From an uncultured Roseovarius sp. (lineage in GTDB: Bacteria > Pseudomonadota > Alphaproteobacteria > Rhodobacterales > Rhodobacteraceae), in assembly GCA_947499555.1 (NCBI GenBank), contig CANMOU010000003.1, positions 124,001 through 188,000 of the forward strand: a stretch of 64,000 nucleotides of DNA, read 5' to 3'. Every line of letters starts with the position of its first letter. Position 1 is the stretch's first letter. The notes under the pieces were generated by a model. It saw nothing but the letters and a program-made list of their open reading frames with translations, was not told the origin of the DNA and searched no databases. Below, in pieces: positions 20,479 to 29,330 of this stretch. The translations under genes were made by a program, and so were the position numbers.

Positions 20479-21521
20479 CCCTTCGCGAGTGCGATGAATT
20501 CGTCAATCTGCGCATCTGTGATTGACCAATCGCAAACGCAGCGCATCAAAAGCGGCTCGTCCGGATCACCTGTCTCCAGCGGTCCTTCAAAAAGACCGTA
20601 AACCGCGCCACCTGCATGCAGGCGTTGATGCGCCGTGCGCGGAAGTCGGGCGAAAATCATGTTGGCTTGCGGTGTGGCGGTAAATTCGCACCCCGCCACA
20701 TCGCGCAAACCCGCCACCAATCGCGCGGCCTTGGCATTTGCCGCCCGCGCGGTTTCAAGCCAGAGATTGCCCTCAAGATAGCTCAGCATCTGCGCCGCAA
20801 GATATCGGTTCTTGGAGAACAGATGCCCGCCGCGCTTGCGGCGAAGCTCAAGCTCCCAATTCTTCTCCGGGTCAAAAATCACCACGGCCTCAACCCCAAG
20901 GCATCCATTCTTACTGGCTCCAAATGAGACCGCATCAATGCCTGCCTTGTGGCTCATCTCGGCGGCACTGCATCCCAACGCGACGCACGCATTGGCAAAT
21001 CGCGCCCCGTCCAGGTGGACCTTCAGCCCGGCCTCATGGGCCACATCGCTCAGCGCTTGCAATTCGTTCAACGTGTAAAGCTGCCCCAGCTCCGTCACCT
21101 GCGTCAGCGACACCGGCCCGGCCTGCGAGGCATGCACATCGCCCTTGGGCAAGGCATCAATCGCCGCTTGAAGATGCTCTGGTGTCATCTTGTCATGCTC
21201 GCCCACAAGCGTCAGACGTGCGCCGCCAGTGTAAAACTCCGGCGCGTGACATTCATCGATCAGAACATGCGCAAGAGGTGTGCAAAAGATCGTTTGCCAG
21301 GGCTGCGTGAAACAGGCCAGCGACAGAGCATTGGCCGCAGTCCCTGTGGCAACAAATTGCACCGCTGCGTCATGCACCTCAAACACCTCACGCACTTTAC
21401 TGCGTGCCGCTTCGGTCAGCTCATCTTCACCATAAGGTGCGATATGTCCATCATTGGCGCGCATGAGCGCCTCCATCACCTCTGGCAGGGCGGGTCCGGT
21501 ATTGTCCGAGGCCAGGCGCAT
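20475..21521 (-). CDS. ltaE: Low-specificity L-threonine aldolase
   Basis: PLP enzyme splitting threonine or allo-threonine to glycine and acetaldehyde. The length of 348 residues fits. Recognisable parts are SDNTGPALPEVMEAL at the N-terminus, the GTAANALSL PLP-phosphate loop, HLDGARFANACVALG and the lysine in SFGASKNGCLG that forms the Schiff base. The start overlaps the ycgN stop by one base (TAATG), so it is translated with the upstream ribF-ycgN pair. Note the direct convergence on the DUF2177 gene. Confidence 0.93.
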   Translation of the reverse strand: MRLASDNTGPALPEVMEALMRANDGHIAPYGEDELTEAARSKVREVFEVHDAAVQFVATGTAANALSLACFTQPWQTIFCTPLAHVLIDECHAPEFYTGGARLTLVGEHDKMTPEHLQAAIDALPKGDVHASQAGPVSLTQVTELGQLYTLNELQALSDVAHEAGLKVHLDGARFANACVALGCSAAEMSHKAGIDAVSFGASKNGCLGVEAVVIFDPEKNWELELRRKRGGHLFSKNRYLAAQMLSYLEGNLWLETARAANAKAARLVAGLRDVAGCEFTATPQANMIFARLPRTAHQRLHAGGAVYGLFEGPLETGDPDEPLLMRCVCDWSITDAQIDEFIALAKG

Positions 21522-21991
21522 TACGATGGCTCCTCAATCAGATAGTCTTCCCAATCATCTTCATCGACCTCGAATTCGGCGACAGTGCGGTGTTGCATCG
21601 AGATGCCCGCGTCATGCACCGATTGCGCTGTTCCAGAGATCAATGGATGCCAGTCATAAAGAGGCTTTCCAGTCCACAAAAGCTTGTAAGCACAGGTTTC
21701 GGGCAGCCAATACAGGTTGCGTTCTATGTTTTTTACCGACAGAGAAATGCATTCCGGCACGAACTGATGGCGACTGTCATACTGTCCACAGCGACAGGTG
21801 GTGTCATCGAAGAGCCTGCAGGCCACACGCGTCAGCGCTACTTCCCCCGTCTCGTCGTCTTCCAGCTTGTTGAGGCAACATTTGCCACACCCGTCGCAAA
21901 GGGCCTCCCATTCGCTTTGCGTCATCCGGTTAAGCGGCGTTGTCTGCCAATAGCGGGGTCGCAGACCTGAACGGTTGATGGGGTCAGTCAT
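21521..21991 (-). CDS. ycgN: YcgN/UPF0260 family cysteine-cluster protein
   Basis: A 156-residue protein of the YcgN family with a metal- or iron-sulfur-like cysteine cluster: CDGCGKCC near residues 32-39, later CRLF, CRCGQY and PEC. The function of the family is not established. ATG 21991 overlaps the stop of ribF as ATGA, indicating coupling; a longer reading with an earlier ATG would lie well inside ribF. It sits between ribF and ltaE in one operon. Confidence 0.85.
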   Translation of the reverse strand: MTDPINRSGLRPRYWQTTPLNRMTQSEWEALCDGCGKCCLNKLEDDETGEVALTRVACRLFDDTTCRCGQYDSRHQFVPECISLSVKNIERNLYWLPETCAYKLLWTGKPLYDWHPLISGTAQSVHDAGISMQHRTVAEFEVDEDDWEDYLIEEPS

Positions 21992-22914
21992 AAGGCCGCC
22001 AGCACCCGCTGGGCTTCGATGCAATCGGCGTCCATCTGCGCGATGAAAGCATCAAGCCCATCAAACGTTTCTTCCGCACGCAGATATTCAACCAAAGCCA
22101 CCGAAAGCTCGGCGCCATAAAGATCGCCGGAGAAATCAAACATAAATGTCTCGATATTGGGCACATCGCCGCCAAACATGGGCCTCACACCAAGGCTTGC
22201 CGCACCCTGGTAATGTCCGCGATGGGGCCCATCGAGCACATCAACAAGCACCGCATAAACGCCAAACCTGGGCGGATGCAGCCCTGCGATAGACATGTTC
22301 GCGGTCGGATAGCCAAGCTTGCGCCCGCGCTGTTCACCGCCGATCACGGGCCCGTCGATGCGGTGCCAATGGCCAAGCATTGCCGCGGCCTCGCGTGGCT
22401 TGCCGTCTGATAGCGCCTGTCTGATCGCGGTAGAAGAAACCTGCCCGCTTTCTCCCTCCAGCAATTCGGCAATGGTCACGCCAAATCCCATCTCGCGGCC
22501 AAATCGTACAAGATCATCTGCGGTGCCCGCGCGCGCTTTCCCGAAACAGAAATCCGCGCCCACCACCACATGGGTGAGGCCAAGCCCCTCGGCAATCACA
22601 TTGCGCGCAAACTCCTCGGGTGTCAGTCCGGCCAGCGCGGCGTTGAAATTCAACTCGTAGAGTCGCTCCACACCAAGCTTTTCCAGACGATTGGCCCGCG
22701 CCTCGCGGCTCATCAACCGAAAGGGCGGCGCGCTGGGTGCAAAAAACTGGCGCGGATGTGGTTCAAAAGTCAAAACGCCCAACGGTCCGTTACCGTCGCG
22801 GGCAAGGTCAATCACCGATTGGTGGCCAATATGCACACCATCGAAATTCCCGATGGCAACAGAAGCCCCCCGGTCAGCCTGATCGACATAGGTGTAGTCA
22901 CGGATAACGCGCAT
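21988..22914 (-). CDS. ribF: Bifunctional riboflavin kinase / FAD synthetase
   Basis: Converts riboflavin to FMN and then FAD. The 308-residue protein has the N-terminal adenylyltransferase domain with IGNFDGVHIGHQ (HxGH type, residues about 22-33) and the C-terminal kinase domain with RKLGYPTANM and FGVYAVLVDVLDG. Both halves appear intact. It is the first gene of the ribF-ycgN-ltaE operon. Confidence 0.96.
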   Translation of the reverse strand: MRVIRDYTYVDQADRGASVAIGNFDGVHIGHQSVIDLARDGNGPLGVLTFEPHPRQFFAPSAPPFRLMSREARANRLEKLGVERLYELNFNAALAGLTPEEFARNVIAEGLGLTHVVVGADFCFGKARAGTADDLVRFGREMGFGVTIAELLEGESGQVSSTAIRQALSDGKPREAAAMLGHWHRIDGPVIGGEQRGRKLGYPTANMSIAGLHPPRFGVYAVLVDVLDGPHRGHYQGAASLGVRPMFGGDVPNIETFMFDFSGDLYGAELSVALVEYLRAEETFDGLDAFIAQMDADCIEAQRVLAAL

Positions 22915-22969
22915 GCGGCAGGGGTAACGGCATGCGCAAGGCTTCGCAAGCGCTAGGAAGCCCTACCGC

Positions 22970-23161
22970 TTAGGCAAAGCTGGGGTGAAGTCCGCTCCGT
23001 TCTTCAATGGCTTTGCGGATGGCTTCCCAATGCTCTGCATCAGGCGCATGGCCCGCCGCCTTTGCCTCGCGGGTCTTACGCGCGGCAACAGCCTCTGCGC
23101 GACCACCGTGAGCACTTAACAGGGCACGAGCAACTTCAACGGTCTGGACAGCATCCATCAT
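22970..23161 (-). CDS. Small conserved-type hypothetical protein
   Basis: A 63-residue soluble, Ala-rich helical protein that I do not recognise by family. A GGGAGGAG ribosome site correctly spaced before ATG 23161 (or the next codon, ATG 23158) and codon use like its neighbours make a real gene likely. It contains RALLSAHGGRAEAVAARK and ends HWEAIRKAIEERSG. No domain or function can be given. It stands alone between ribF and the MaoC gene. Confidence 0.6.
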   Translation of the reverse strand: MMDAVQTVEVARALLSAHGGRAEAVAARKTREAKAAGHAPDAEHWEAIRKAIEERSGLHPSFA

Positions 23162-23326
23162 CGGTCTCCTCCCTCAGGCAGTGCATTTAGCGTAGTCAAA
23201 ACTATAGACGAAATTGTGACACCCTGCAGTACACTCTGCAGGATTCCGCCGAAGCGAAATGATCATATAGTTTCCAGAGCTTTAGGTCGTTTGCGGTCGC
23301 AGAATTTCGACGCTGTATTGCAGCAA

Positions 23327-23770
23327 TCAGTCGAACTTTCCCGTGGGCGCAAGAACGGTTGCTTCGCCGATCAACACCTTCTTGCCTTCCACAAGGCAAC
23401 GCGTCTCCAGTTGCACCCGGCGCTTGGCGTAATCGATTCCGATAACCTCGACTTCTGCGACGACCATATCACCGGGGCGGACCGGTGCCAGGAACTTCAG
23501 GCTTTGGCCCATGTAAACGGTGCCGTGTCCAGGAAGCTGTTCGCCAATGACCGCCGAGATGAGACCGGCGGTCAGCATACCATGCGCGATGCGACCCTCA
23601 AAGATCGTGTCGCGGGCATAATCGTCATCCATATGGACCGGATTGAAGTCTGTCGAGACCTCGGCAAACATGCGGATATCCTCGTCCGTCACAACCTTTT
23701 GCAGGCTGCGCACCATGCCCATTTCGATTTCTTCGATTGTGATGGTGCCACGGGGCATGTTGTCCAACAT
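23327..23770 (-). CDS. MaoC-like (R)-specific enoyl-CoA hydratase
   Basis: A 147-residue single hot-dog-fold protein of the MaoC/PhaJ type, which hydrates enoyl-CoA to (R)-3-hydroxyacyl-CoA. The hydratase motif is clear: STDFNPVHMDDDYA with the catalytic D and H, then GRIAHGMLTAGLIS. PhaJ-type enzymes supply monomers for polyhydroxyalkanoate, but no pha gene lies nearby, so the pathway is not fixed. A GAGG-type site precedes ATG 23770. Confidence 0.88.
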   Translation of the reverse strand: MLDNMPRGTITIEEIEMGMVRSLQKVVTDEDIRMFAEVSTDFNPVHMDDDYARDTIFEGRIAHGMLTAGLISAVIGEQLPGHGTVYMGQSLKFLAPVRPGDMVVAEVEVIGIDYAKRRVQLETRCLVEGKKVLIGEATVLAPTGKFD

Positions 23771-23850
23771 GAGGTCCTCCAGAAACGATACTCGGGTAAT
23801 AATCGCTACATCTCTAAGTGTCGATATGTAACTTTATTACTTTGCAGTCG

Positions 23851-23871
23851 CAGAAAATCAAGCTTTTTCTG
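23851..23871 (-). terminator. Possible weak terminator after the HAD gene
   Basis: A 7-bp A+T-rich stem (23851-23857 with 23865-23871) lies just after the stop of the HAD gene on the minus strand. There is no proper U-tract, so the call is tentative. Confidence 0.3.
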
Positions 23872-23872
23872 A

Positions 23873-24748
23873 TCAGCGCAATCGTCCAATCGCAAATTTT
23901 GGAGAGATGTTTTCTTTTTGCAAATAGGTGTTTAGAGCCTTCGGCTCGGGATCTACCCTGGTTTCGGTCTCAATCGCCGCCAAACCACCGGAAATAAACA
24001 GCGAATCTATGTCCTCGCCCATGGCCCCGCGAATATCGGTGATGGCGCCGTCGCCAATCGCCAGAATATGCGCATCGTCCACCAGCCGGTCTATCTCGGC
24101 CAGTCTGCGCCGCGCCAGATCATAAATCGGTGGGTGCGGCTTGCCAAAGTAAAGGCTCTCACCGCCCATTTCCGTGTAAAGCCGGGCCAGAGCGCCCGCG
24201 CACCATTCCCGCACCTCACCACGATCGACCACGATGTCCGGGTTCGCACATAAAAGCTTCAGCCCCTTCTGCTTGGCGTAAAGGAACTCCGGCCGGTTCA
24301 CATCCGGATCGGCCAGCGGATCAAACGGGCCGCAACAGACAATTCCTTCTGCCTCTTTGAGACCCACAAGCTCTACCCGCACCGGGTCATCTATCAGCTT
24401 GATTGGCTGAAAGAATCCCTCATCGCGCGCCCATTCCCCCATGAACCAGACCTTCTGGCCCACGGCACCCCGCGCCATAGCAGAGCGCGCACTGTCGCCT
24501 GACGTGGCAATCGTATCCCAGCAATCGCGTGGAACGTTGAATTGGCCCAGCTGCGCCTCAACCCCCGCGCGCGGCTTGGGAGAGTTCGTCACCAACACCA
24601 CCGTGCCTCCGGCGGCACGATAAGCGCGCAACGCCGCGACCGCTTCGGGAAAGGCCGTCAAGCCGTTATGCACGCAGCCCCATAGATCGACAAAAAGCGC
24701 CTTATAGGGCTCTGAAATCTCGGAAAGCGAAGACACAATTCGGGTCAT
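23873..24748 (-). CDS. HAD-type hydrolase, TIGR01459-like (NagD group)
   Basis: A 291-residue HAD phosphatase of the NagD/class IIA group. Motif I is FVDLWGCVHNG, motif II LVTNSPKP, and motif IV IGDGAITDIRGAMG. In motif I the second aspartate of the usual DxD is replaced by tryptophan (DLWG), a substitution I recall as characteristic of this subfamily; it implies altered acid catalysis. The substrate is unknown. The gene is monocistronic, with an R1 repeat copy upstream of its start. Confidence 0.82.
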   Translation of the reverse strand: MTRIVSSLSEISEPYKALFVDLWGCVHNGLTAFPEAVAALRAYRAAGGTVVLVTNSPKPRAGVEAQLGQFNVPRDCWDTIATSGDSARSAMARGAVGQKVWFMGEWARDEGFFQPIKLIDDPVRVELVGLKEAEGIVCCGPFDPLADPDVNRPEFLYAKQKGLKLLCANPDIVVDRGEVREWCAGALARLYTEMGGESLYFGKPHPPIYDLARRRLAEIDRLVDDAHILAIGDGAITDIRGAMGEDIDSLFISGGLAAIETETRVDPEPKALNTYLQKENISPKFAIGRLR

Positions 24749-24821
24749 GGCGGGCCAGCCTAAGCAGTGGATACGCCGCCAGCTATGCCAGCAGCGCCCT
24801 TGCTTGGCCAGCCCGATCCCG

Positions 24822-24844
24822 TTTCTTTCTTGTCAGAAATACCC
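24822..24844 (-). repeat. Dispersed repeat R1 (partial copy)
   Basis: TTTCTTTCTTGTCAGAAATA plus CCC lies between the DUF1150 gene (its 3' side) and the HAD gene. It matches the partial form at 18292-18315 and 45366-45390. Confidence 0.6.
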
Positions 24845-24889
24845 AAAAGCCGGCCCGGACGCCGCTTGCACCGGCGCCAGGGGCAAGGA

Positions 24890-25117
24890 TCAGTGGACTG
24901 TCACCGGTTCCAGATCATTCTGGCGCGCAAGAACAAAGGCCATGGCGCGGTCTTTGACCAGGGCGAGCCGCTCGCCTTCGGCATTGTGAACTGCGTAGAG
25001 TGTCTCGATTCCGCCCATCTGCTGGCGCAATTCCTGTGGCAGCTCTTCCACTTTGACCGACCTCACATAGACGATGGCGCGGTCAGCATCAGTGTCGAAA
25101 TCATATCTTGTGTCCAT
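24890..25117 (-). CDS. DUF1150 family protein
   Basis: A 75-residue protein of the alphaproteobacterial DUF1150 family, typically encoded next to small heat-shock genes. It contains TDADRAIVYVRSVKVEELPQ and LYAVHNAEGERLALV. ATG 25117 is preferred over ATG 25123: AAGGGG upstream is properly spaced only for the later codon, although the earlier one overlaps the hsp20 stop as TAATG. Linkage to hsp20 suggests a stress role, but function is unknown. Confidence 0.8.
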   Translation of the reverse strand: MDTRYDFDTDADRAIVYVRSVKVEELPQELRQQMGGIETLYAVHNAEGERLALVKDRAMAFVLARQNDLEPVTVH

Positions 25118-25122
25118 ACCCA

Positions 25123-25536
25123 TTACCCCTTGTTAATTTTGATCTGTTGCACCACGGTTTCGGGTTGCGCACGGGTCAGATCCACATGCAAAAGACCGTT
25201 TTCCATGATCGCTTCGCCAACTTCCACGCCATCTGCAAGGACGAAACTGCGCTGAAACTGGCGTGCGGCAATGCCACGATGCAAAAACACGCGACCATCG
25301 CTGTCATCGCGCTGCCGTCCACGGATCACCAGCTGACGATCTTCCAGAGTGATGGCCATATCTTCCTCGGCAAATCCGGCAACGGCAAGAGAAATGCGGT
25401 ACGAATTCTGCGATGTCTGTTCGATGTTAAAGGGCGGGTAGCCTTCATTGCCGGATTTCGCGCTGCGTTCCAGCAACCGTTCCAGCTGTTCGAACCCAAG
25501 CATATAGGGGTGTGACCCCAAAGAAAGCTTTGTCAT
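25123..25536 (-). CDS. Hsp20 family small heat-shock protein
   Basis: A 137-residue IbpA-like alpha-crystallin chaperone. The core domain runs from about PPFNIEQTSQNSYRISLAVAGF to the ENGLLHVDL strand, with the family's HRGIAARQFQRSFVLADGVE. It is likely a holdase for unfolding proteins. A sigma-32-like promoter lies 70 bases upstream, and the DUF1150 gene follows at once. Confidence 0.9.
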   Translation of the reverse strand: MTKLSLGSHPYMLGFEQLERLLERSAKSGNEGYPPFNIEQTSQNSYRISLAVAGFAEEDMAITLEDRQLVIRGRQRDDSDGRVFLHRGIAARQFQRSFVLADGVEVGEAIMENGLLHVDLTRAQPETVVQQIKINKG

Positions 25537-25605
25537 GGGCGTGTCCTTATCTCGTCAAGCGACAGTCCGTATATCGTTGGCCCCGATGCGGCGACCATGG
25601 TCAAA

Positions 25606-25634
25606 ATATGGGGGCAGGGGACCCGCTGTGCAAG
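25606..25634 (-). promoter_or_regulatory. Candidate heat-shock (RpoH) promoter for hsp20
   Basis: Read on the minus strand, CTTGCAC (25634-25628) is followed 14 bases later by CCCCATAT (25613-25606). This resembles the enterobacterial sigma-32 pattern CTTGAAA-N13-17-CCCCATNT. The distance to the hsp20 start is about 70 bases. A proposal from pattern only. Confidence 0.4.
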
Positions 25635-25697
25635 GTCTTTGCGAAAACGCCGAAACGGGCTATCTTAAGCCTCTCGCTTGAAGGGGATGGGCCATAG

Positions 25698-25922
25698 ATG
25701 AACGGCTTTGGCGATTTATCGATGAAATCGGAAGAGGTCTTGCGGGTGGAACTCGAAGAGTTTCGCCGCCAGCACCGTGATCTGGATGAGGCCATCCGGG
25801 CACTGGAAGACAAGGGGACCGGGGACCGTTTTACGATCAAGCGGCTGAAACAGCAGAAATTGCGCCTCAAAGACCGCATCACCTGGATTGAAGACCGGCT
25901 GACGCCCGACATTATTGCCTAA
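25698..25922 (+). CDS. DUF465 (YdcH-like) domain protein
   Basis: A 74-residue all-helical, charged protein with the DUF465 pattern: [20 protein letters not shown], then [17 protein letters not shown]. It probably forms a helical hairpin or coiled coil. Function is unknown. It is divergent from hsp20, lies 47 bp upstream of purE and may be co-transcribed with it. Confidence 0.83.
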   Translation: MNGFGDLSMKSEEVLRVELEEFRRQHRDLDEAIRALEDKGTGDRFTIKRLKQQKLRLKDRITWIEDRLTPDIIA

Positions 25923-25969
25923 CGCTTCGCGATCAGTATAGTGCGCGCTTCCTGACAAGAGGGCGTGAC

Positions 25970-26458
25970 ATGGCCAAAGCGATCGTCGGCATAATCATGG
26001 GCAGTCAATCCGACTGGGCCACGATGAAACATGCCGCTGATATTCTGGATGATCTTGGTGTGGCTTACGAGACCAAGATCGTCTCGGCGCACCGTACGCC
26101 CGACCGGCTTTGGGACTATGGCAAAACCGCTGCGCAGCGGGGTCTTAAGGTGATTATCGCAGGTGCAGGCGGTGCTGCGCATCTGCCGGGCATGATGGCG
26201 TCCAAGACCCGTGTGCCGGTCGTGGGTGTACCCGTCCAGACCAAGTCGCTTTCCGGCGTCGACAGCCTTTATTCGATCGTGCAGATGCCCAAGGGTTTCC
26301 CTGTGGCGACGATGGCCATTGGAGAGGCAGGTGCGGCGAATGCGGGCCTGATGGCTGCTGGCATTCTGGCCACCAGTGATCCTGCTTTGGCCAAACGGCT
26401 GGATGACTGGCGCGCAGCACTTTCAGCATCGATCCCCGATGAGCCGCAAGATGGCTGA
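25970..26458 (+). CDS. purE: N5-carboxyaminoimidazole ribonucleotide mutase
   Basis: Class I PurE of purine synthesis, which shifts the carboxyl group of N5-CAIR to give CAIR. It has 162 residues, the substrate loop [11 protein letters not shown] at residues about 8-18, SAHRTPDRL with the catalytic histidine, and [18 protein letters not shown]-type ribosome site precedes ATG 25970. It overlaps purK by 8 bp, the classical purEK pair. Confidence 0.97.
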   Translation: MAKAIVGIIMGSQSDWATMKHAADILDDLGVAYETKIVSAHRTPDRLWDYGKTAAQRGLKVIIAGAGGAAHLPGMMASKTRVPVVGVPVQTKSLSGVDSLYSIVQMPKGFPVATMAIGEAGAANAGLMAAGILATSDPALAKRLDDWRAALSASIPDEPQDG

Positions 26459-27524
26459 GCCGCTGCCGCAGGGCGCGGTGATTGGAATCCTGGGCGGTGG
26501 GCAGCTCGGCCGTATGCTATCGGTCGCGGCGTCTCGCTTGGGGTTCAAGACCAGCGTCTATGAGCCCGGCGGCGACTGCCCGGCGAGCCATGTTTCGAAC
26601 TATCATTTCCAGAAGCCTTACGAGGATGAAGTCGCCCTGCGCCAGTTCGCCGAGGCGGTCGATGTCATCACCTATGAGTTTGAAAACATCCCCACCTCGG
26701 CGCTCGATATTCTCGATGGCCTCAAACCCATCCGCCCGGGTCGTGAAGCTCTGCGGGTCAGTCAGGACCGGTTAATTGAGAAGGACTTTCTAACCAATCT
26801 GGGCCTTAAGACCGCGCCCTATGCCGACATCACCGATGCCGCGAGCCTGACAGCGGCATTGGAAGAGATCGGCACGCCGGCGATCCTGAAAACCCGCCGC
26901 TTTGGCTATGACGGCAAGGGCCAGGCGCGGATCATGCAGGCCTCAGGCGCCGAAGCCGCGTTAGCCGATATGTCTGGTGCGCCCGCGATCCTGGAAGGTT
27001 TTGTCGATTTCACCCACGAGGTCTCAGTCATCGGCGCGCGTGGGGTGGACGGGCAGGTGGCCTGTTTCGATCCCGGCGAAAACGTTCATGAGGGCGGCAT
27101 CCTTCGCACCACAACGCTGCCTGCGATCCTAACCACGGCACAGCGCACCGATGCTTTCCTGCTTACTGGTCAAATCCTGAACGCGCTCGATTATGTCGGC
27201 GTCATGGGGGTCGAGCTTTTCGTCACGCCGCAGGGTCTCATCGTTAACGAAATCGCCCCGCGCGTGCACAATTCCGGTCACTGGACGCAACAGGGCTGCA
27301 GCGTCGATCAATTCGAACAGCATATTCGCGCAGTGGCGGGCTGGCCGCTGGGTGATGGCAGCCGCTATGCCGATGTGGTGATGGAGAACATCATTGGCGA
27401 CGATATGGACCGCGTTCCGGAGCTGGCGAAAGACCCGAACGTCTCGATCCACCTCTACGGCAAGGCAGAGGTGAAGGCAGGCCGCAAGATGGGACATGTG
27501 AATAGGATCGTTCCCCGGAGCTGA
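26451..27524 (+). CDS. purK: N5-carboxyaminoimidazole ribonucleotide synthase
   Basis: ATP-grasp enzyme that carboxylates AIR, giving the PurE substrate. The N-terminal [16 protein letters not shown] and the ATP-grasp segments [12 protein letters not shown] and [14 protein letters not shown] are diagnostic. ATG 26451 (357 residues) is taken; ATG 26439 would add four residues and has no better ribosome site. A double hairpin begins right after the stop. Confidence 0.95.
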   Translation: MAEPLPQGAVIGILGGGQLGRMLSVAASRLGFKTSVYEPGGDCPASHVSNYHFQKPYEDEVALRQFAEAVDVITYEFENIPTSALDILDGLKPIRPGREALRVSQDRLIEKDFLTNLGLKTAPYADITDAASLTAALEEIGTPAILKTRRFGYDGKGQARIMQASGAEAALADMSGAPAILEGFVDFTHEVSVIGARGVDGQVACFDPGENVHEGGILRTTTLPAILTTAQRTDAFLLTGQILNALDYVGVMGVELFVTPQGLIVNEIAPRVHNSGHWTQQGCSVDQFEQHIRAVAGWPLGDGSRYADVVMENIIGDDMDRVPELAKDPNVSIHLYGKAEVKAGRKMGHVNRIVPRS

Positions 27525-27570
27525 GCCAAAATCTTCAAAAGATTTTGGCCCGTTTTCTTTTCAAGAAAAC
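27525..27570. repeat. Double-hairpin repeat R2, copy 1
   Basis: Two perfect stems with three-base loops lie in tandem: 27525-27535 with 27539-27549 (11 bp) and 27552-27559 with 27563-27570 (8 bp). It follows the purK stop immediately and probably acts as its terminator, with the TTTTCTTTT tract between. The reversed form matches copies at 35935-35979 and 45452-45501. Confidence 0.8.
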
Positions 27571-27683
27571 TTCGTTGCACAGAAATTCCTTATCCTTTAC
27601 ACATCTCCTGCTAGAAATTGTATTACTTCAATCGTCCGTGAGTGGAATTTCGGGCTCAAATTGGGAAGTAAAAAGCCAACGAG

Positions 27684-28160
27684 ATGCCAATCAAAATTCT
27701 AAACACAGCTCTTGTTCTTTCATTGATTTTCAATTTGGTAGCTAACCCTGTCCATGCCGATGTGGTTAACCGTTATTCTTTTGAATTTGAGGCTGAGATC
27801 AAAAAAGTCTCTGCGAATGGTGTCTTGATTTTCTCCGGTGCTTTCATGTTGGGACATCCCTCGTACACCCAAGAGAAGCATGCTGTTCGTGGCAGCTATC
27901 GACTTTCGGGCGTTGATAAAGTGGAGGTAGGTATTGCGAATGCCGCACTGCGGGGGCAGAAAGTTCGCTGCGGAGTCTTGAGGCAAACTAAGCCACTTTC
28001 CGTATGGGAACGGTCCGCCTATCTCTTCATAGCGCGCCGCATAGAATGCGAACATGAGCAACTTGGTGATTTGGGATGGTGGATGGTTAAGAGAACAGGT
28101 CTTGCCGAGGTGCGATGCCCGGAGGGAAACAACAGATACGTTAGCTGTGACATTGATTAA
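27684..28160 (+). CDS. Hypothetical secreted protein
   Basis: A 158-residue protein I do not recognise. A good Sec signal peptide is visible (charged start, hydrophobic core ALVLSLIFNLVA, likely cleavage after PVHA near residue 26). The mature part has four cysteines (GQKVRCGV, RRIECEHE, EVRCPEG, SCDID) that could form two disulfides. Base composition and codon use are markedly more A+T-rich than its neighbours, as is the 110-base region before it. The gene is alone between the purEK unit and the convergent phnM, so a recent arrival is plausible. Confidence 0.6.
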   Translation: MPIKILNTALVLSLIFNLVANPVHADVVNRYSFEFEAEIKKVSANGVLIFSGAFMLGHPSYTQEKHAVRGSYRLSGVDKVEVGIANAALRGQKVRCGVLRQTKPLSVWERSAYLFIARRIECEHEQLGDLGWWMVKRTGLAEVRCPEGNNRYVSCDID

Positions 28161-28184
28161 GCTTGTGTCGGATAGTCATTCACC

Positions 28185-29330
28185 TCACCCCACAAACCGC
28201 GCCGCCACATCGCCCTTCATATAGGTCACGCGCCCGGCAGAGAGCGTCGCGCACACATCCCGGCTCTCAGGGTCCAGCACCACCAGATCGGCGCGCTTCC
28301 CGGGGCGCAACACGCCGCGATCCTCCAAGCCCAGCACCTGCGCAGGCCCGGCCGAGATCAGACCCCAGGCGGCTCCCAAATCCATCACACCGCCATCCGC
28401 CACCAGAAACGCCGCACGTTTGAGCGACGGGTAGTGATAATCCGAGGCCAGCGCATCGCAAAGGCCCAGCATGATCAGCTCAAGCGCACTGGCATTGCCC
28501 TTATGCGACCCGCCCCGCACCACATTGGGCGCGCCCAATATCACGGGATCATCACCCGCCTTCGCTGCCTCAGCGGCCTCCTGCGTTTCAGGAAATTCGG
28601 AAATGTGCACACCCCTCATGCGCCAGGTGTCGCGTGCTTCCGCCGTGGCCTCGTCATGGCTGCCCAGGCGCACGGGCAAGTGAGCCAGCTTCTCACAAAG
28701 ATCATCTAAGGCTGCAGGCACCCGATCCATCCCGGCATGAAGGGCCATGATGTCTTCCAGATGCTTATCCGGGTTCTTGCCAATCCGAAGCGACTTGCCG
28801 ACATGCCCGGGCGGTGTCTTGCCCTTGGCCAGAAGGTCATGCGGCAGGTGGTCGTTGAAGACGAGATAGGGGATCTCGTAATGGGTGATCCAGTCGACCA
28901 CTGTATCATAGTCCGCCACCATCGAGACCTCGAAGCGCAACTGCGTCCGAAGATCCGTGCCGACGCGCGGGCGGATCATATTCAGCCCCTCAAACACGCG
29001 CGCTGCGAAGGTTGCTCCGCGCATGCCGCCTTCCCAGCTATAGAACTGCGCGAGGGTCGCGGTGGTGATCCCGTTTCCGGCCAATTCTGCCTCTGCCGCG
29101 ATAAGCCCCTGATCGACGTCTTTCATTGCCCCCCGGCGCGGCGCGAGGTGCTTTTCAAACGCGTCGCCATGCACATCGACAATCCCCGGCAGAATGATGT
29201 AGCCCGAAATGTCGATCTCACGGCCCGGTGAATCCTCCTGCACCAGCCCCTCGGCCATGCGCAGCGGCGCATCTTCCAAGCCACCGGGTTGGAGAACCTC
29301 GGCCCCCACAAGCCGCAGATCAAGGCTCAT
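28185..29330 (-). CDS. phnM: PhnM-like ribose-methylphosphonate triphosphate diphosphatase
   Basis: A 381-residue amidohydrolase-superfamily protein. PhnM removes pyrophosphate from alpha-D-ribose-1-methylphosphonate-5-triphosphate in C-P lyase phosphonate breakdown. The diagnostic [19 protein letters not shown] (metal ligands H and D) near residue 48 and the [16 protein letters not shown] and [10 protein letters not shown] segments are intact. No other phn gene lies in the window; the partner is a lipase-like gene whose stop overlaps its start (ATGA). Either the remaining pathway is elsewhere or this paralogue has a different role. Confidence 0.88.
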   Translation of the reverse strand: MSLDLRLVGAEVLQPGGLEDAPLRMAEGLVQEDSPGREIDISGYIILPGIVDVHGDAFEKHLAPRRGAMKDVDQGLIAAEAELAGNGITTATLAQFYSWEGGMRGATFAARVFEGLNMIRPRVGTDLRTQLRFEVSMVADYDTVVDWITHYEIPYLVFNDHLPHDLLAKGKTPPGHVGKSLRIGKNPDKHLEDIMALHAGMDRVPAALDDLCEKLAHLPVRLGSHDEATAEARDTWRMRGVHISEFPETQEAAEAAKAGDDPVILGAPNVVRGGSHKGNASALELIMLGLCDALASDYHYPSLKRAAFLVADGGVMDLGAAWGLISAGPAQVLGLEDRGVLRPGKRADLVVLDPESRDVCATLSAGRVTYMKGDVAARFVG

